A stretch of DNA of 64,000 nt from Pseudarthrobacter psychrotolerans. GTDB taxonomy: Bacteria; Actinomycetota; Actinomycetes; Actinomycetales; Micrococcaceae. Numbering within the stretch: position 1 is the first letter of the stretch; each line of letters begins with the position of its first letter. This document shows, piece by piece, positions 1 through 8,402 of the stretch. The notes beneath the pieces are model-generated. The model was not told the origin of the DNA and made no database searches. It saw nothing but the letters and a program-made list of their open reading frames with translations. The stretch spans positions 2,790,001 to 2,854,000 of the forward strand of contig NZ_CP047898.1 in NCBI RefSeq assembly GCF_009911795.1, given 5' to 3'. Position numbers and translations under genes: made by a program.

Positions 1-20
1 AAATGCGCAGCGCCAGAATA

Positions 21-812
21 ATGACCAGAAAGTCTTTGCTAGTTGGATCCGGCCTGGGGCTGCTGGCACTGATCACCGGTTGCAGCAAGCCCGCCGCCGG
101 GGCCGCGGGACCCTCGCCGTCCACCTCCGCAGCGCCCCATGCCTGGTCCTACGACGGCGCCGAAGGCCCCGAACACTGGGGCGCCTTGAGCTCCGATTTC
201 GGCTCCTGCTCTTCCGGCACCGCCCAGTCCCCCATCGACGTCGGCGGCGGTTCCGGCCTTACCCCGGTGCCGCTCGCGCTGGCCTATGCCGCCTCGGTGG
301 GCGAGATGACCGACAACGGCCACACCACCGAACTGCGCGCCCTCACGGCCCAGGGCATCACCGTAGGTGGCAAGCAGTATGCCTTCAAGCAGATGCACTT
401 CCACGCCCCGTCCGAGCACACGCTGGACGGCGTCCGATTCGAGGCCGAGTTCCATTTTGTCCACCAGGCCGACGACGGCGGGCTGGCCGTCGTCGGGATC
501 CTCGCTGCGGTGGGGGCCGCCAATGCGGCATGGGCGCCGTTCACGGACGGTGTGCCTGCCGCAGCCAGCGGGCAGAAGGTGGCCGCCGGCGTCGTGGACT
601 TCCCGGCACTGTTCCCGGCGTCGCTGGACCATTTCGCGTACGACGGCAGCCTGACCACTCCGCCCTGCTCGGAAGGCGTGCGCTGGCTGCTCCTCGAGAC
701 CCCCGTTGAGCTGGGAGCCGGGCAGCTCGCCACACTGCGGGCGGCGCACGCGGGCAACAGCCGGCCGGTCCAGCTGCTCAACGGCAGGGACGTTGTTGTG
801 GTGGACCAGTAG
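21..812 (+). CDS. alpha-class carbonic anhydrase, lipoprotein
   Basis: Likely a surface-anchored enzyme interconverting CO2 and bicarbonate. The N-terminus MTRKSLLV is followed by a hydrophobic stretch and the lipobox LITGC, so it should be exported and lipidated, then a Pro/Ser/Ala-rich linker. Alpha-carbonic anhydrase signatures are clear: HWGALSSDFGSC, AQSPIDV, the zinc-ligand region HFHAPSEH followed by EFHFVH, and the C-terminal YDGSLTTPPCSEGVRW. About 263 residues, normal for the family. An in-frame ATG at 3 is also possible, but the ATG at 21 gives a cleaner signal peptide. It converges on the dehydratase gene with only 4 bases between stop codons. Confidence 0.93.
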   Translation: MTRKSLLVGSGLGLLALITGCSKPAAGAAGPSPSTSAAPHAWSYDGAEGPEHWGALSSDFGSCSSGTAQSPIDVGGGSGLTPVPLALAYAASVGEMTDNGHTTELRALTAQGITVGGKQYAFKQMHFHAPSEHTLDGVRFEAEFHFVHQADDGGLAVVGILAAVGAANAAWAPFTDGVPAAASGQKVAAGVVDFPALFPASLDHFAYDGSLTTPPCSEGVRWLLLETPVELGAGQLATLRAAHAGNSRPVQLLNGRDVVVVDQ

Positions 813-816
813 GGCC

Positions 817-1749
817 TCAGACCGTGGCGGGGTCCGTGTTGGCGCCGCAGAGGATCACGGCCACGCGTTCCCCGTCCGCCGGAACATAGGCGCCGGTGAG
901 CAGGGCGGCGAAGGCCGTGGCAGCGCCGTGCTCCACGATGATGCGGTACTGCTCCCACAGCAGTGAACGGGCGGCAACGATGTCCTCGTCGGAGACCAGC
1001 ACGGCGCGGACGCCGGTACGGACGGCCACTTCGAAGCCGATCCGGCCGATCTGCCGTGCCCCCAGGGAGTCGGCGGCGATCCCGGAGACGGCGACATCCA
1101 CGGGGGTCCCGGCCGCGAGCGCGGCGTGCAGGGTGGGCGTGGATTCGGACTCGACGCCCACCACTATGGCCCGGCCCTCCACGGCGGCCGCGACACCTGC
1201 CATGAGCCCGCCGCCGCCCACGGCCACCACTACGGTGTCCACGGGGCCCAGCTGCTCCAGCAGCTCGGTTCCGATGGTGCCGGCGCCGGCGGCGATCTCA
1301 GGTTGGTCGTAGGCATGGCAGTAGACCGCGCCGGTCTCGGCGGCGTAGGCCGTAGCGGCGTCATAGGCTTCGGAGTATTCGGCCCCGTGTTGGACCACCT
1401 TGGCACCGATGGCCCGGAGCTTCTTGACCTTCACGGCCGGGGCGGTCTCGGGCACAAACACGGCGGCTGGGACGCCGACTTCAGCGGCGGCGTAGGCGTT
1501 GGCCAGGCCGGCGTTGCCGCCGGAGGCCACCACAATGCCCACGTCGTCCTTCAGTTCGCCGCGCTCCCGGCAGGCCAGGACCCGGTTGAACGCGCCCCGG
1601 GCCTTGAACGTGCCGGTGTGCTGCATGAACTCGCATTTGAGCCACACCTCGCCGGGGAACGGGCCGCGGTCTGCCGCCAGCACGGGCGTGACGCGGATCC
1701 TCCCGGCAATCCGGGCAGCGGCTTCGTCGACGTCGGTGCGTGTGATCAT
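817..1749 (-). CDS. PLP-dependent threonine/serine dehydratase-like enzyme
   Basis: Fold type II pyridoxal-phosphate enzyme of the threonine dehydratase/serine racemase group, probably deaminating Thr or Ser to the 2-oxo acid. The PLP lysine lies in GTFKARGA near residue 50, the substrate loop is ASGGNAG, and the phosphate-binding glycine loop is VGGGGLMAG. At about 310 residues it lacks the C-terminal ACT regulatory domain of biosynthetic IlvA, so it is a catabolic or racemase-type member. The start is taken at MITRTD because GAGGA lies 8 bases upstream; the longer in-frame start at 1785 has no such site. Substrate is not settled by sequence. Confidence 0.88.
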   Translation of the reverse strand: MITRTDVDEAAARIAGRIRVTPVLAADRGPFPGEVWLKCEFMQHTGTFKARGAFNRVLACRERGELKDDVGIVVASGGNAGLANAYAAAEVGVPAAVFVPETAPAVKVKKLRAIGAKVVQHGAEYSEAYDAATAYAAETGAVYCHAYDQPEIAAGAGTIGTELLEQLGPVDTVVVAVGGGGLMAGVAAAVEGRAIVVGVESESTPTLHAALAAGTPVDVAVSGIAADSLGARQIGRIGFEVAVRTGVRAVLVSDEDIVAARSLLWEQYRIIVEHGAATAFAALLTGAYVPADGERVAVILCGANTDPATV

Positions 1750-1905
1750 GGGGAAATCCTCGTTCCGGGGCGGGGCTGGGTTCAACGTTCAGGCTATCGC
1801 CCGTGTGGGTGTGGCTTGCACAGCGCACGACGGCGGTACTCCGGTGCCGCCGTCGGCGGGCGTAACGCGCGAAATATCCCCACGGGCGCCGGTGTTGCCC
1901 CGGAT

Positions 1906-2547
1906 ATGACAACCATCGGAATCATCGGTGCAGGACACCTCGGCAGCGAGGTTGCCCGCAAAGCGGTCGAGCTCGGCTACGACGTAGTGATCAGTAATTC
2001 CCGCGGCCCGGAAACACTCGCCGCGCTTGTCGCGGAGCTGGGACCCCGCGCCCGGGCCGCGACCCCGGCGCAAGCGGCAGCGGCGGGCGATTTCGCCGTC
2101 GTGACCATTCCCTTCAGGAGCCTCGGCAGCATCCCCGTGGAGCAGCTCGCGGGAAAGATCGTGATCGATGCCGGCAACTACTACCGGAAGCGCGACGGCC
2201 ATGTTCCGGCCCTCGACGCCGGCGAAGCCACGTCCTCCGCGCTGGTGCAGGAACACCTGCCCACGTCCAAGGTGGCGAAGGGCTTCAACCACATCCGGTA
2301 CAGCGAGATCACCACGGACGGCACCCCTGCCGCCACCCCGAACCGCCGTGCCCTGGCCACCGCGAGCGACTACGCCGAGGCCAGCGAGCTCGTGACGAAG
2401 CTATATGACGAGTTCGGCTTCGACACGGTGAACCTCGGCCCGCTCTCCGAGAGCTGGCGCGCGGAGCCGGGCCGTCCGGCGAATGTGGTGCGGCAGAACG
2501 CTGCTGAACTCAGCGAGACCCTGGCCAGGGCGCCGCGGACGGTCTGA
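1906..2547 (+). CDS. NADPH-dependent F420 reductase-like oxidoreductase
   Basis: A 213-residue Rossmann protein beginning MTTIGIIGAGHLGSEVARKA, the dinucleotide-binding GxGxxG of the F420 reductase/NADP oxidoreductase family (PF03807). SNSRGPETL follows strand two, a pattern that usually means NADPH preference, and VIDAGNYY and KGFNHIRY are family-typical. Family members reduce F420 or act as small dehydrogenases; the partner here is unknown. It is read away from the dehydratase gene, and the ~155-bp gap between them should hold both promoters. No convincing Shine-Dalgarno was seen before the ATG. Confidence 0.82.
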   Translation: MTTIGIIGAGHLGSEVARKAVELGYDVVISNSRGPETLAALVAELGPRARAATPAQAAAAGDFAVVTIPFRSLGSIPVEQLAGKIVIDAGNYYRKRDGHVPALDAGEATSSALVQEHLPTSKVAKGFNHIRYSEITTDGTPAATPNRRALATASDYAEASELVTKLYDEFGFDTVNLGPLSESWRAEPGRPANVVRQNAAELSETLARAPRTV

Positions 2548-2673
2548 CGGATGGTGGGCGGTGGGCGGTGGCGGCTTACGGCAATTAATCCAGTCGGCGT
2601 ATTATTTAGTGTGATCCACGTTCTCTTGGCCCAGACGCGGCCCAACCCTGGTCCCTGACACTGAAGGTTTTCC

Positions 2674-3617
2674 GTGAGCCACCTCAACCAAAACCAGTCG
2701 CCGCTGCCTGCCTCCGGCGCCGAAAAGCCACCGCGCGCCCTCGGCAGGGAGGTAGCCCTCGCCTTGTTGATAGGGCTTCTGGCGGGTCTGCTTGGGCTGG
2801 CCCCATGGCTGGCCACCGGCGCGCAGCTTCCCTTGCAGAACCTTTGGGGCACGGAAGTACTGCCGCAGCAGATGCCCCTGTCACTCCTGCCGTTAAGCCA
2901 ATACGAGCTCACCACACTCGTTGCCCTAATGACCGTGGGCGGGGCGGCCGCTGGCCTGGCAGTGCGTCTCTGGTCCCCTGCCCGACGGCGGCTGGTGACG
3001 TGGTGTGCGGCGGCTGGCGTTCTCGCGGTTCAGGTCACTGCCGCGGTTCAGGCGTTCAGAGTGCTCTCCGGCGGCTTGGCCGGCGGAACGATGCCAGGGG
3101 TCTATTTCGCCGGGTTGCTCGCAGGTGTCATCGCAGCCATCGCCGCGGGCCTGGTGGCGCTCCTGCTCCTCTCGGCAAAGTCCAGGGCTCTGACAGCCCT
3201 GGGCGTGGGACTCGTCGCGGTGCCCTTCGGCTCGTGGGTCGGCGAGGGGCGGGAAATCTGGCAGGGGCGGGCAATGTATCGCCCACGGTATTGATGCTGC
3301 TGCGCTGGTTGCCCGCAGTGCTGACGGGTGTGGCACTGGCGTGGTGCGGCCTCCGGCCCGCCCGCCGCGCAGTGGTGTGGCTGGTGAACCTGGCCCTGCT
3401 GTGGGTGGTTCCGGCGGTGTTCACCTCCGTCAATTACGTCCTGGGTACACGCGTGCCGGAACGGGACCCGCAGGAATTGGCCCTGATGATCCGACAGATT
3501 CTGACGGCCACCCTCGGACCTGACGGCGGGGCCGGGCCCACAGTGCTGCTGGCACTGGCCGTCGCCCTGACTGGCGCGGGCATCCGGGAACTGGCCCATC
3601 GGCGTCCTCGGAGCTGA
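2674..3617 (+). pseudogene. multi-pass membrane protein, frameshifted
   Basis: Unrecognised integral membrane protein. The GTG start at 2674 has AAGG 6 bases upstream. The first frame gives about 190 residues with membrane segments around residues 27-45, 75-95, 108-125 and 145-165, then runs into an early stop at 3294. The second half (LLRWLPAVLTGVALAW through LAHRRPRS) continues in the +2 frame to 3617. A partial second copy near 7.7 kb reads GEWAGNLAGAGNV without interruption, which shows that one base is missing here near 3246-3250, inside a G run. The original protein would be about 314 residues. It is either a recent pseudogene or a sequencing error. Confidence 0.7.
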
Positions 3618-3655
3618 AGACCGGGCTCAGCCGCGGGCCGGTGCTAGGGCGAGCC

Positions 3656-3726
3656 CAACCCCCACATTCCCGGAGATCATTTGGGCTCCTGACCGATCCG
3701 CGGGGGCCATTCCTTTCTACAATTTA
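3656..3726 (+). repeat. duplicated 3' flank of the membrane-protein gene, copy A
   Basis: About 65 bases here, ending in CCATTCCTTTCTACAATTTA, are nearly repeated at 7882-7949. Both copies follow sequence from the same membrane-protein gene, so a gene plus its downstream flank was duplicated and the copies now lie ~4.2 kb apart. The segment contains a G/C-rich inverted repeat that is more complete in copy B. Confidence 0.75.
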
Positions 3727-3802
3727 TCGAAGACGCCATCAATTGTTGAGAGCGCGTCGCGGCGGGACTCATTCCTCGCCGTGATGGACGGCCAGGTCAT
3801 CG

Positions 3803-3810
3803 GCGTTGCA
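3803..3810. repeat. target-site duplication, left
   Basis: GCGTTGCA directly abuts the left inverted repeat of the IS and is identical to 5256-5263. Confidence 0.95.
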
Positions 3811-5255
3811 GGCTCTTCAAGGTTCCCGGGGAAATAGGTTCGTGTTGTAGCTAGCAGAGGACTCGTGGTCCTGCTGGGATGAGTGTTATCTACGCATTCA
3901 ACCTGAACAGGAACCACGAGCCTTGTTAGAGCCTACTTTGGCGGCCGATGATGCTGCCAGCTTGATCTTCAACCTGCCTGATTACCGTGTCACGGCCGCC
4001 GTGCTGCTTCCTGACGGGGCACGCCACATTACGGTGGAGACGACATTTCCGCCGGGCTGCCCGAGTTGCGGCGTCGTCGCCTTCCGGGTGAAGGAGCGCC
4101 GTTGCCAGCGGCTGCGTGACATTCCGGTCGCTGGCCGGGTGGTGCTGCTCTGGGACAAGCGGCGCTGGTTCTGTGACGAGTATTTGTGCGAGCGGAAATC
4201 GTTCTGCGAAGCGACGCCGCAGGTCCCGCGCCGGGCCCGGTCGACGCGGCGGCTACGGCAGTCGGTGCTGGAGGCGGTCATCACCTCGGGGCGGGCAGTG
4301 TCCGAGACCGCCGTGGCGTTCGGGATCTCGTGGTGGCTGGTCCAGCAGATCATCGGCGACGCCGCCCTGCGCCTGCCGGACGTGGACCTGCTGGCACCCA
4401 GGATGCTGGGCATCGATGAGCACCGGTACCGGTCCGTGCGGTTCTTCCAGGACCCCGGCACCAAGGCATGGATCCGGTACGAGCCCTGGATGACAACGAT
4501 CGTGGATCTGGACACCGGCCAGGTCCTGGGCATCGTGGACGGACGTGACCACAAGGGCGTCGGGAACTGGCTCTTCGCCCGGCCACTGGACTGGCGGCTT
4601 GGGGTGCAGGTCGTCGCGATCGACCCGTCCGCGGCCTTCCGGAAAGCACTACGGATGTGGTTGCCGCGCACGGCGGTCTCGGTGGATCTTTTCCACGTGA
4701 CGATGCTGGCCAACGACATGCTCACCACCGTCCGTCAGGGCCTGTCCCAGCAGGTTCGGGGCCGGCGGGGCAGGACCACGGACCCGGCGTGGGCGAACCG
4801 GATGCTGCTGCTGAAGGCCAACGAGAACCTCTCAGAACGTGGACATCACCGGTTGGCGGGCGTGTTCGCTGCCGACGATCCGACCGGCAGCCTCCAGGCC
4901 GCCTGGCAGGTCAAGGAACAACTCCGCACCCTGCTCTCCACCGGGTCCCTCGAGGACGCAGCCGCCGCGAAGACTGCCCTCGCCGACCTGGTGGAACGGG
5001 CCGCGATGCCGGAGACGAACAGGCTCTACCGGACCGTGTGCCGCTGGTGGGCCGAGATCGAAGTCCTCATCGTCACCGGCGCTACAACAGCCAAAGTAGA
5101 AGCCAACAACACCGCGATAAAACACATCAAACGAACCGCCCGCGGCTACCGCAACCCAATCAATTACAAATCGCGTATTCTCTTGAGAAGTGCAGCCCGG
5201 ATGGCAGCATGAGCAATCATCTCAGCAGACCATTCCCCGGGAACCTTGAAGAGCC
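3811..5255 (+). mobile_element. complete ISL3-type insertion sequence, 1445 bp
   Basis: The ends are perfect 23-bp inverted repeats: 3811-3833 begins GGCTCTTCAAGGTTCCCGG, and 5233-5255 is its exact reverse complement. The octamer GCGTTGCA occurs immediately outside both ends (3803-3810 and 5256-5263), the 8-bp target duplication expected of ISL3-type transposition. One intact transposase gene fills the element. Perfect ends, perfect target duplication and an open reading frame imply a recent insertion and a possibly active element. Confidence 0.96.
3923..5212 (+). CDS. ISL3 family transposase
   Basis: A 429-residue transposase, full length for ISL3. A zinc-ribbon-like N-terminal segment (CPSCGVVAF around residue 47, with further Cys in CDEYLCERKSFC) is followed by a helix-turn-helix region (AVAFGISWWLVQQII). 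The DDE catalytic domain shows MLGIDEHRYR, VVAIDPSAAFRKAL with VDLFHVTML, and a final glutamate in TAKVEANNTAIKHIKRTARGY. It is read from a TTG start inside the IS, with the left inverted repeat about 90 bases upstream, and appears intact. Confidence 0.95.
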   Translation: MLEPTLAADDAASLIFNLPDYRVTAAVLLPDGARHITVETTFPPGCPSCGVVAFRVKERRCQRLRDIPVAGRVVLLWDKRRWFCDEYLCERKSFCEATPQVPRRARSTRRLRQSVLEAVITSGRAVSETAVAFGISWWLVQQIIGDAALRLPDVDLLAPRMLGIDEHRYRSVRFFQDPGTKAWIRYEPWMTTIVDLDTGQVLGIVDGRDHKGVGNWLFARPLDWRLGVQVVAIDPSAAFRKALRMWLPRTAVSVDLFHVTMLANDMLTTVRQGLSQQVRGRRGRTTDPAWANRMLLLKANENLSERGHHRLAGVFAADDPTGSLQAAWQVKEQLRTLLSTGSLEDAAAAKTALADLVERAAMPETNRLYRTVCRWWAEIEVLIVTGATTAKVEANNTAIKHIKRTARGYRNPINYKSRILLRSAARMAA

Positions 5256-5263
5256 GCGTTGCA
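5256..5263. repeat. target-site duplication, right
   Basis: GCGTTGCA directly abuts the right inverted repeat of the IS and is identical to 3803-3810. Confidence 0.95.
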
Positions 5264-5529
5264 TGGTGGATCGCCACTTCCCGGAATCCGCAGAACTGAC
5301 CCTGATCGCCGTACAGGCCGGTCACCGCGGCGCTGGAATCGGCGCTGCTCAACGCCCGCCTCGACGACTCTCATCGTGGAGGAGTGCAGACTACTTCAGG
5401 CTCACACCGTCGGCCTAACATTCGAGGATGCCTCCTACGCCCAGACCAGGGACTTCTATGGTCGGACTCGATTCCCACCCGTCAGAGTTTAATGGCCCGG
5501 CTGGATATGAGCGGCCTACATTCTCCGGT

Positions 5530-6585
5530 TTATTCCCGGAGAGTGTCTGTTACGGAAAGGTCTTCGACATTCACGCGGGCAACAGAAAGGTCCCGGTTCA
5601 ACACATACGCCCGATCTTGGCCTTGGCTGAAGACAATCGCCTGGCGCGGCTCCTTGAATCCCTCGAGTGTCTTCACGACCGTGTTTTTGTTGACGTCGAT
5701 TACGTCAATTGTGTTGTCGGCCTTATTGCTGGCAAAAAGAAGTTTGCCATCCGGTGATAGGGCGGCACCGTACGGCTCGCGACCGACTTCGATTTCGTTC
5801 GTTATTTCCCCCTTCAATACGTCGACCACGGCGATACTGTTGCGCCCGCTGCTTGCGGCATACAGCGTGTTCCCGTCAGCGGTCACGGAAATTCCCCGAA
5901 TCTTGGAGAATCCAGTCAGTTCGCGGATAATCTTCCGGCTGGCGGCATCGAAAACGGTGACCTCATCTCCCTCGAAGTTCGTCACAAAGACTTGCTTTCC
6001 GTCCGGAGATACTTTGATGCCTTGCCTTGGCTGGGAAAAACCGGTGATAACATCGGTCGGTTTCCGTGTCTCAAGATCGACGACCGTGACGGAGCTATGT
6101 GCCTGGTTGTTCACATACATGGTCTTTCCATCCGGACTTACCGCGGTTCCGAATGCTCCCGGTCCAACCACGACTTCATCCTGCAGCGTATAGTCTTCCG
6201 TGCTGTAAAAACGGAGGGTGCCGAGACTGCTGTCAGAGACGACAAATTGCAAGCCGTCATTAATAAACACAATGTTCCGCGGTGTGCCAAAGCCGCCGAT
6301 CTTCTTGCGCAGCCCACCTTCGGCCAGGTCATAGATCAGGAGTGACTTTTCGCGGCTGTCCGAGACCACCGCGGTTTTCTCATCCGGGCTCACCGCAAGG
6401 GAGTTATTGGTGATATCGGCGTCAAACCCGGTTTTACTATTCTCGGCAGCCGCCGAGTCAGAACTGGCCGCGCCACCGGTGGACAGGGATTTTGCGCTGC
6501 TGGCGGTATCTGTTGAGGCGCAGCCGCTAAGGGCCAGCGCGATCAAGGATATCGCCGCCATGGTTCTACTGATTCGCTTATTCAT
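5530..6585 (-). CDS. YVTN-type beta-propeller lipoprotein
   Basis: A 351-residue exported protein. The signal peptide MNKRISRTMAAISLIALALS ends at lipobox LSGCAS, followed by a Ser/Ala linker. The body is a run of ~42-residue repeats with the YncE/YVTN hallmark 'SPDGK-hhhVsN....VsVhD': VSPDEKTAVVSD, VSPDGKTMYVNN, VSPDGKQVFVTN, VTADGNTLYAAS, LSPDGKLLFASN. That indicates a seven-bladed surface propeller, often a binding or scaffold protein with no known catalysis. GAGGAG upstream of the ATG supports this start over a longer in-frame one at 6723. The EF-hand-like secreted protein lies upstream on the same strand, 148 bases away. Confidence 0.88.
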   Translation of the reverse strand: MNKRISRTMAAISLIALALSGCASTDTASSAKSLSTGGAASSDSAAAENSKTGFDADITNNSLAVSPDEKTAVVSDSREKSLLIYDLAEGGLRKKIGGFGTPRNIVFINDGLQFVVSDSSLGTLRFYSTEDYTLQDEVVVGPGAFGTAVSPDGKTMYVNNQAHSSVTVVDLETRKPTDVITGFSQPRQGIKVSPDGKQVFVTNFEGDEVTVFDAASRKIIRELTGFSKIRGISVTADGNTLYAASSGRNSIAVVDVLKGEITNEIEVGREPYGAALSPDGKLLFASNKADNTIDVIDVNKNTVVKTLEGFKEPRQAIVFSQGQDRAYVLNRDLSVARVNVEDLSVTDTLRE

Positions 6586-6733
6586 ATAGTGCGGCTCCTC
6601 TGTTGGCCTATTTTTGAGATCAGGACCATCGTGTCGGGTTTGTGCACGTCGGCTAATTCGACTGACGCCCCTGACCGATTCCGGAGGGAACGCCTTCACG
6701 GCAGCTCCCGGCTGAAGCCCCAACAGCGTCGTG

Positions 6734-7426
6734 CTACTTGGGGTCGCCTGAAATGTGGAACGGGATCGTAGTTATCTCGGAGGCGACTCCGATGGCTTCG
6801 AGATCCCGTGCATCAATCGTGCCATCGCCGTTGGCGTCCAGCACGACGCTCGGGGCGTCGTTGTAGACGCCGTCGTGGTTGAGGTCGGCGATCACGGCGA
6901 CTGTCAGGGTGCTGTCCACGTCCTGACCGGCAATCGGGGCGCCGACGATCCAAGAATCCAAAATTTCAGCGCCCTTTTTCGAGCGGTCGGTCACCCCGGT
7001 GAGATTGAACAGGTTGGCCAGATTCGTGCCGGGACCAGAGAAGCCCTTGATGGTGCTATTGGTGGTGGAGGCGAGTACAACGAGGCCCGGCAGACGATCA
7101 TCCTGACCGGTGGAGAACGACCCAGGGAAGGGCGCCGTGTTCGCGTGCGCGGCGGGCCCAGTGACCTGCAGACCCGTGAAGCCTGCTGCGGCCAGGCCGC
7201 CGTCGTACCTCACCCTCAGGTCGACGAACCAGCCAGCACCAGCGATCCCGGCGTTATCGCCCTTTACAGGGGCAAACACCTCGATCTCCACTGGATGCTT
7301 TTGCGATGCGTCGGGGACAGGCTTCTCCGGCGTCGGACTCGCAGTTGCAGCGCCGGCCACAATCGCCCCCAACACCCCCACGGAGCTAACAACGGCGGCA
7401 ATTCGACGGCTACTGATTTTCATCAT
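6734..7426 (-). CDS. secreted protein with C-terminal calcium-loop (EF-hand/dockerin-like) motif
   Basis: About 230 residues, no recognised enzyme domain. A typical signal peptide (MMKISSRR, then a hydrophobic core ending AGAATASP) is followed by a beta-rich region. Near the C-terminus are two acidic loops, DLNHDGVYND and DANGDGTIDARDLEAIG, matching the DxNxDGxIxxxD calcium-binding pattern of EF-hand/dockerin loops. GAGGAAGAATC precedes the ATG. It may act with the downstream propeller lipoprotein, but that is only positional inference. Confidence 0.72.
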   Translation of the reverse strand: MMKISSRRIAAVVSSVGVLGAIVAGAATASPTPEKPVPDASQKHPVEIEVFAPVKGDNAGIAGAGWFVDLRVRYDGGLAAAGFTGLQVTGPAAHANTAPFPGSFSTGQDDRLPGLVVLASTTNSTIKGFSGPGTNLANLFNLTGVTDRSKKGAEILDSWIVGAPIAGQDVDSTLTVAVIADLNHDGVYNDAPSVVLDANGDGTIDARDLEAIGVASEITTIPFHISGDPK

Positions 7427-7659
7427 GATTCTTCCTCGGCTCGGCTTACAGATGGAGAAGTGAATATTTCGGCGCCAATGACCGGCACCAGCCATAACGA
7501 CGAGGGATCGGGCGGGATGGTTCACTTACAACCAAACTCTCACCGCCGTACCCGGGCCAAGCGGGCTCCACTCATTAGAATGCGCACGGTGAACTCCGAA
7601 GGGGCCGATATGCTCAAGCCGGAGCCAACCGCTCGCTCACGAAAGGGCGTCTCCGTGGC

Positions 7660-7881
7660 GCCGGAACTGGGGCCACGGCTGCCATGGTCGCGAGCCTGGT
7701 GGCGCTCCTGCTCCTTTCGGCAAAGTCCCTGGCCGTGACAGCGCTCGGCGCCGGACTCATGGCCGTGCCCTTGGCTCGTGGGTCGGCGAGTGGGCGGGGA
7801 ATCTGGCCGGGGCGGGCAACGTCTCGCTCACGGTGCTGACGGCGCTCCGCTGGTTGCCAGCGATCCTGGTTGGCGTGCAAT
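7660..7881 (+). pseudogene. partial second copy of the membrane-protein gene
   Basis: Translation gives VASLVALLLLSAKSLAVTAL and then, after a frame change, SWVGEWAGNLAGAGNV and LRWLPAILVGV. These match residues from about 150 to 215 of the protein encoded at 2674-3617. The copy then jumps directly into the shared 3' flank, so about 320 bases of the gene's 3' part are deleted, and its 5' half is missing as well. It cannot encode the protein. Its intact GEWAGN reading exposes the one-base loss in the other copy. Confidence 0.8.
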
Positions 7882-7949
7882 CCCCACATTCCCCGCGGAT
7901 CATTTGGGCTTCTGACCGGTCCGCGGGGACCATTCCTTTCTACAATTTA
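7882..7949 (+). repeat. duplicated 3' flank, copy B, containing a hairpin
   Basis: Near-identical to 3661-3725. CCCCGCGGA (7891-7899) pairs perfectly with TCCGCGGGG (7920-7928) around a 20-base loop. It lies just upstream of the CsbD gene, so it could be a terminator for the lost upstream gene or part of the csbD leader. Confidence 0.65.
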
Positions 7950-8004
7950 AGTGGCGGCAGTTGCGGCAATCAGCCGTACGGGCCGCGCCACAAGGAGGAC
8001 CGCA

Positions 8005-8181
8005 ATGGGTTTGGGTGACAGGATCCACAACGCCGCGGAGAGGCTGCACGGCAAGGGAAAGAAGGCCGCCGGTGAGGTCAGCGGCAACGACCGCATGAGG
8101 GCTGAAGGCAAGGCCCGCGCAGTCCGGGCCGACCTCAAGCAAGCCGGCGAAAAGATCAGGCACGCCTTCAAGAGGCACTAA
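8005..8181 (+). CDS. CsbD family stress protein
   Basis: A 58-residue, charged, all-helical protein: MGLGDRIHNAAERLHGKGKK, then AAGEVSGNDRMRAEGKARA and a C-terminal KIRHAFKRH. The GK(K)AAGEVSGND-R-EGKA pattern is the CsbD hallmark (PF05532). Members are induced by general stress in many bacteria; the molecular role is unknown. AAGGAGGAC sits 4 bases before the ATG, decisive over the upstream in-frame start at 7951. A strong intrinsic terminator follows at 8199. Confidence 0.92.
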   Translation: MGLGDRIHNAAERLHGKGKKAAGEVSGNDRMRAEGKARAVRADLKQAGEKIRHAFKRH

Positions 8182-8198
8182 ATACGATCAATCGAACG

Positions 8199-8229
8199 GG
8201 CGGCTCTGCCAGGAGCCGCCTGTTTTTCT
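8199..8229 (+). terminator. rho-independent terminator after the csbD gene
   Basis: GGCGGCTC, loop TGCCAG, GAGCCGCC, then TGTTTTTCTG: an 8-bp perfect G/C stem followed by a U-run. It separates the CsbD gene from the glyoxylate operon promoter. Confidence 0.93.
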
Positions 8230-8276
8230 GTGCCTGGCGGCGAAGATGCCCAACCACATACCCACAGAACACCCCC

Positions 8277-8341
8277 TTGACTCCCGTCCCCACTTTCCCT
8301 AAACTTTTCATAAAGCAGAATCTAAATTCCACAAGACGGAA
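8277..8341 (+). promoter_or_regulatory. promoter and probable operator of the glyoxylate operon
   Basis: TTGACT (8277-8282), a 17-base spacer and TAAACT (8300-8305) form a good vegetative promoter upstream of hyi. Downstream of the predicted start lies TTCCACAAGACGGAA (8327-8341), an imperfect dyad with TTCC/GGAA arms that resembles operators of IclR-type (AllR-like) glyoxylate repressors. Its position suggests repression by blocking elongation. No IclR gene is present in the window. Confidence 0.62.
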
Positions 8342-8402
8342 ACTCGCCACAGAGTGAAGCAAGCGGGAAACTAGATCAAAGCCCCCCTCGGAAGGACCTA
8401 CG

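Larger units (their letters stand above)
3727..5480 (+). pseudogene. GNAT acetyltransferase remnant interrupted by an IS
   Basis: On either side of the insertion sequence lie scraps of a GNAT-type N-acetyltransferase. Upstream of the IS a frame reads DSFLAVMDGQVIGVA (a typical beta-strand pair). Downstream comes LTLIAVQAGHRGAGIGAA (5297-5350), matching acetyl-CoA-binding motif A, and then ASYAQTRDFYGRTRF, matching the C-terminal FY-R-GF element. The downstream pieces sit in different frames, so the gene was already decayed or has decayed since the insertion. The substrate cannot be inferred. Confidence 0.65.
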
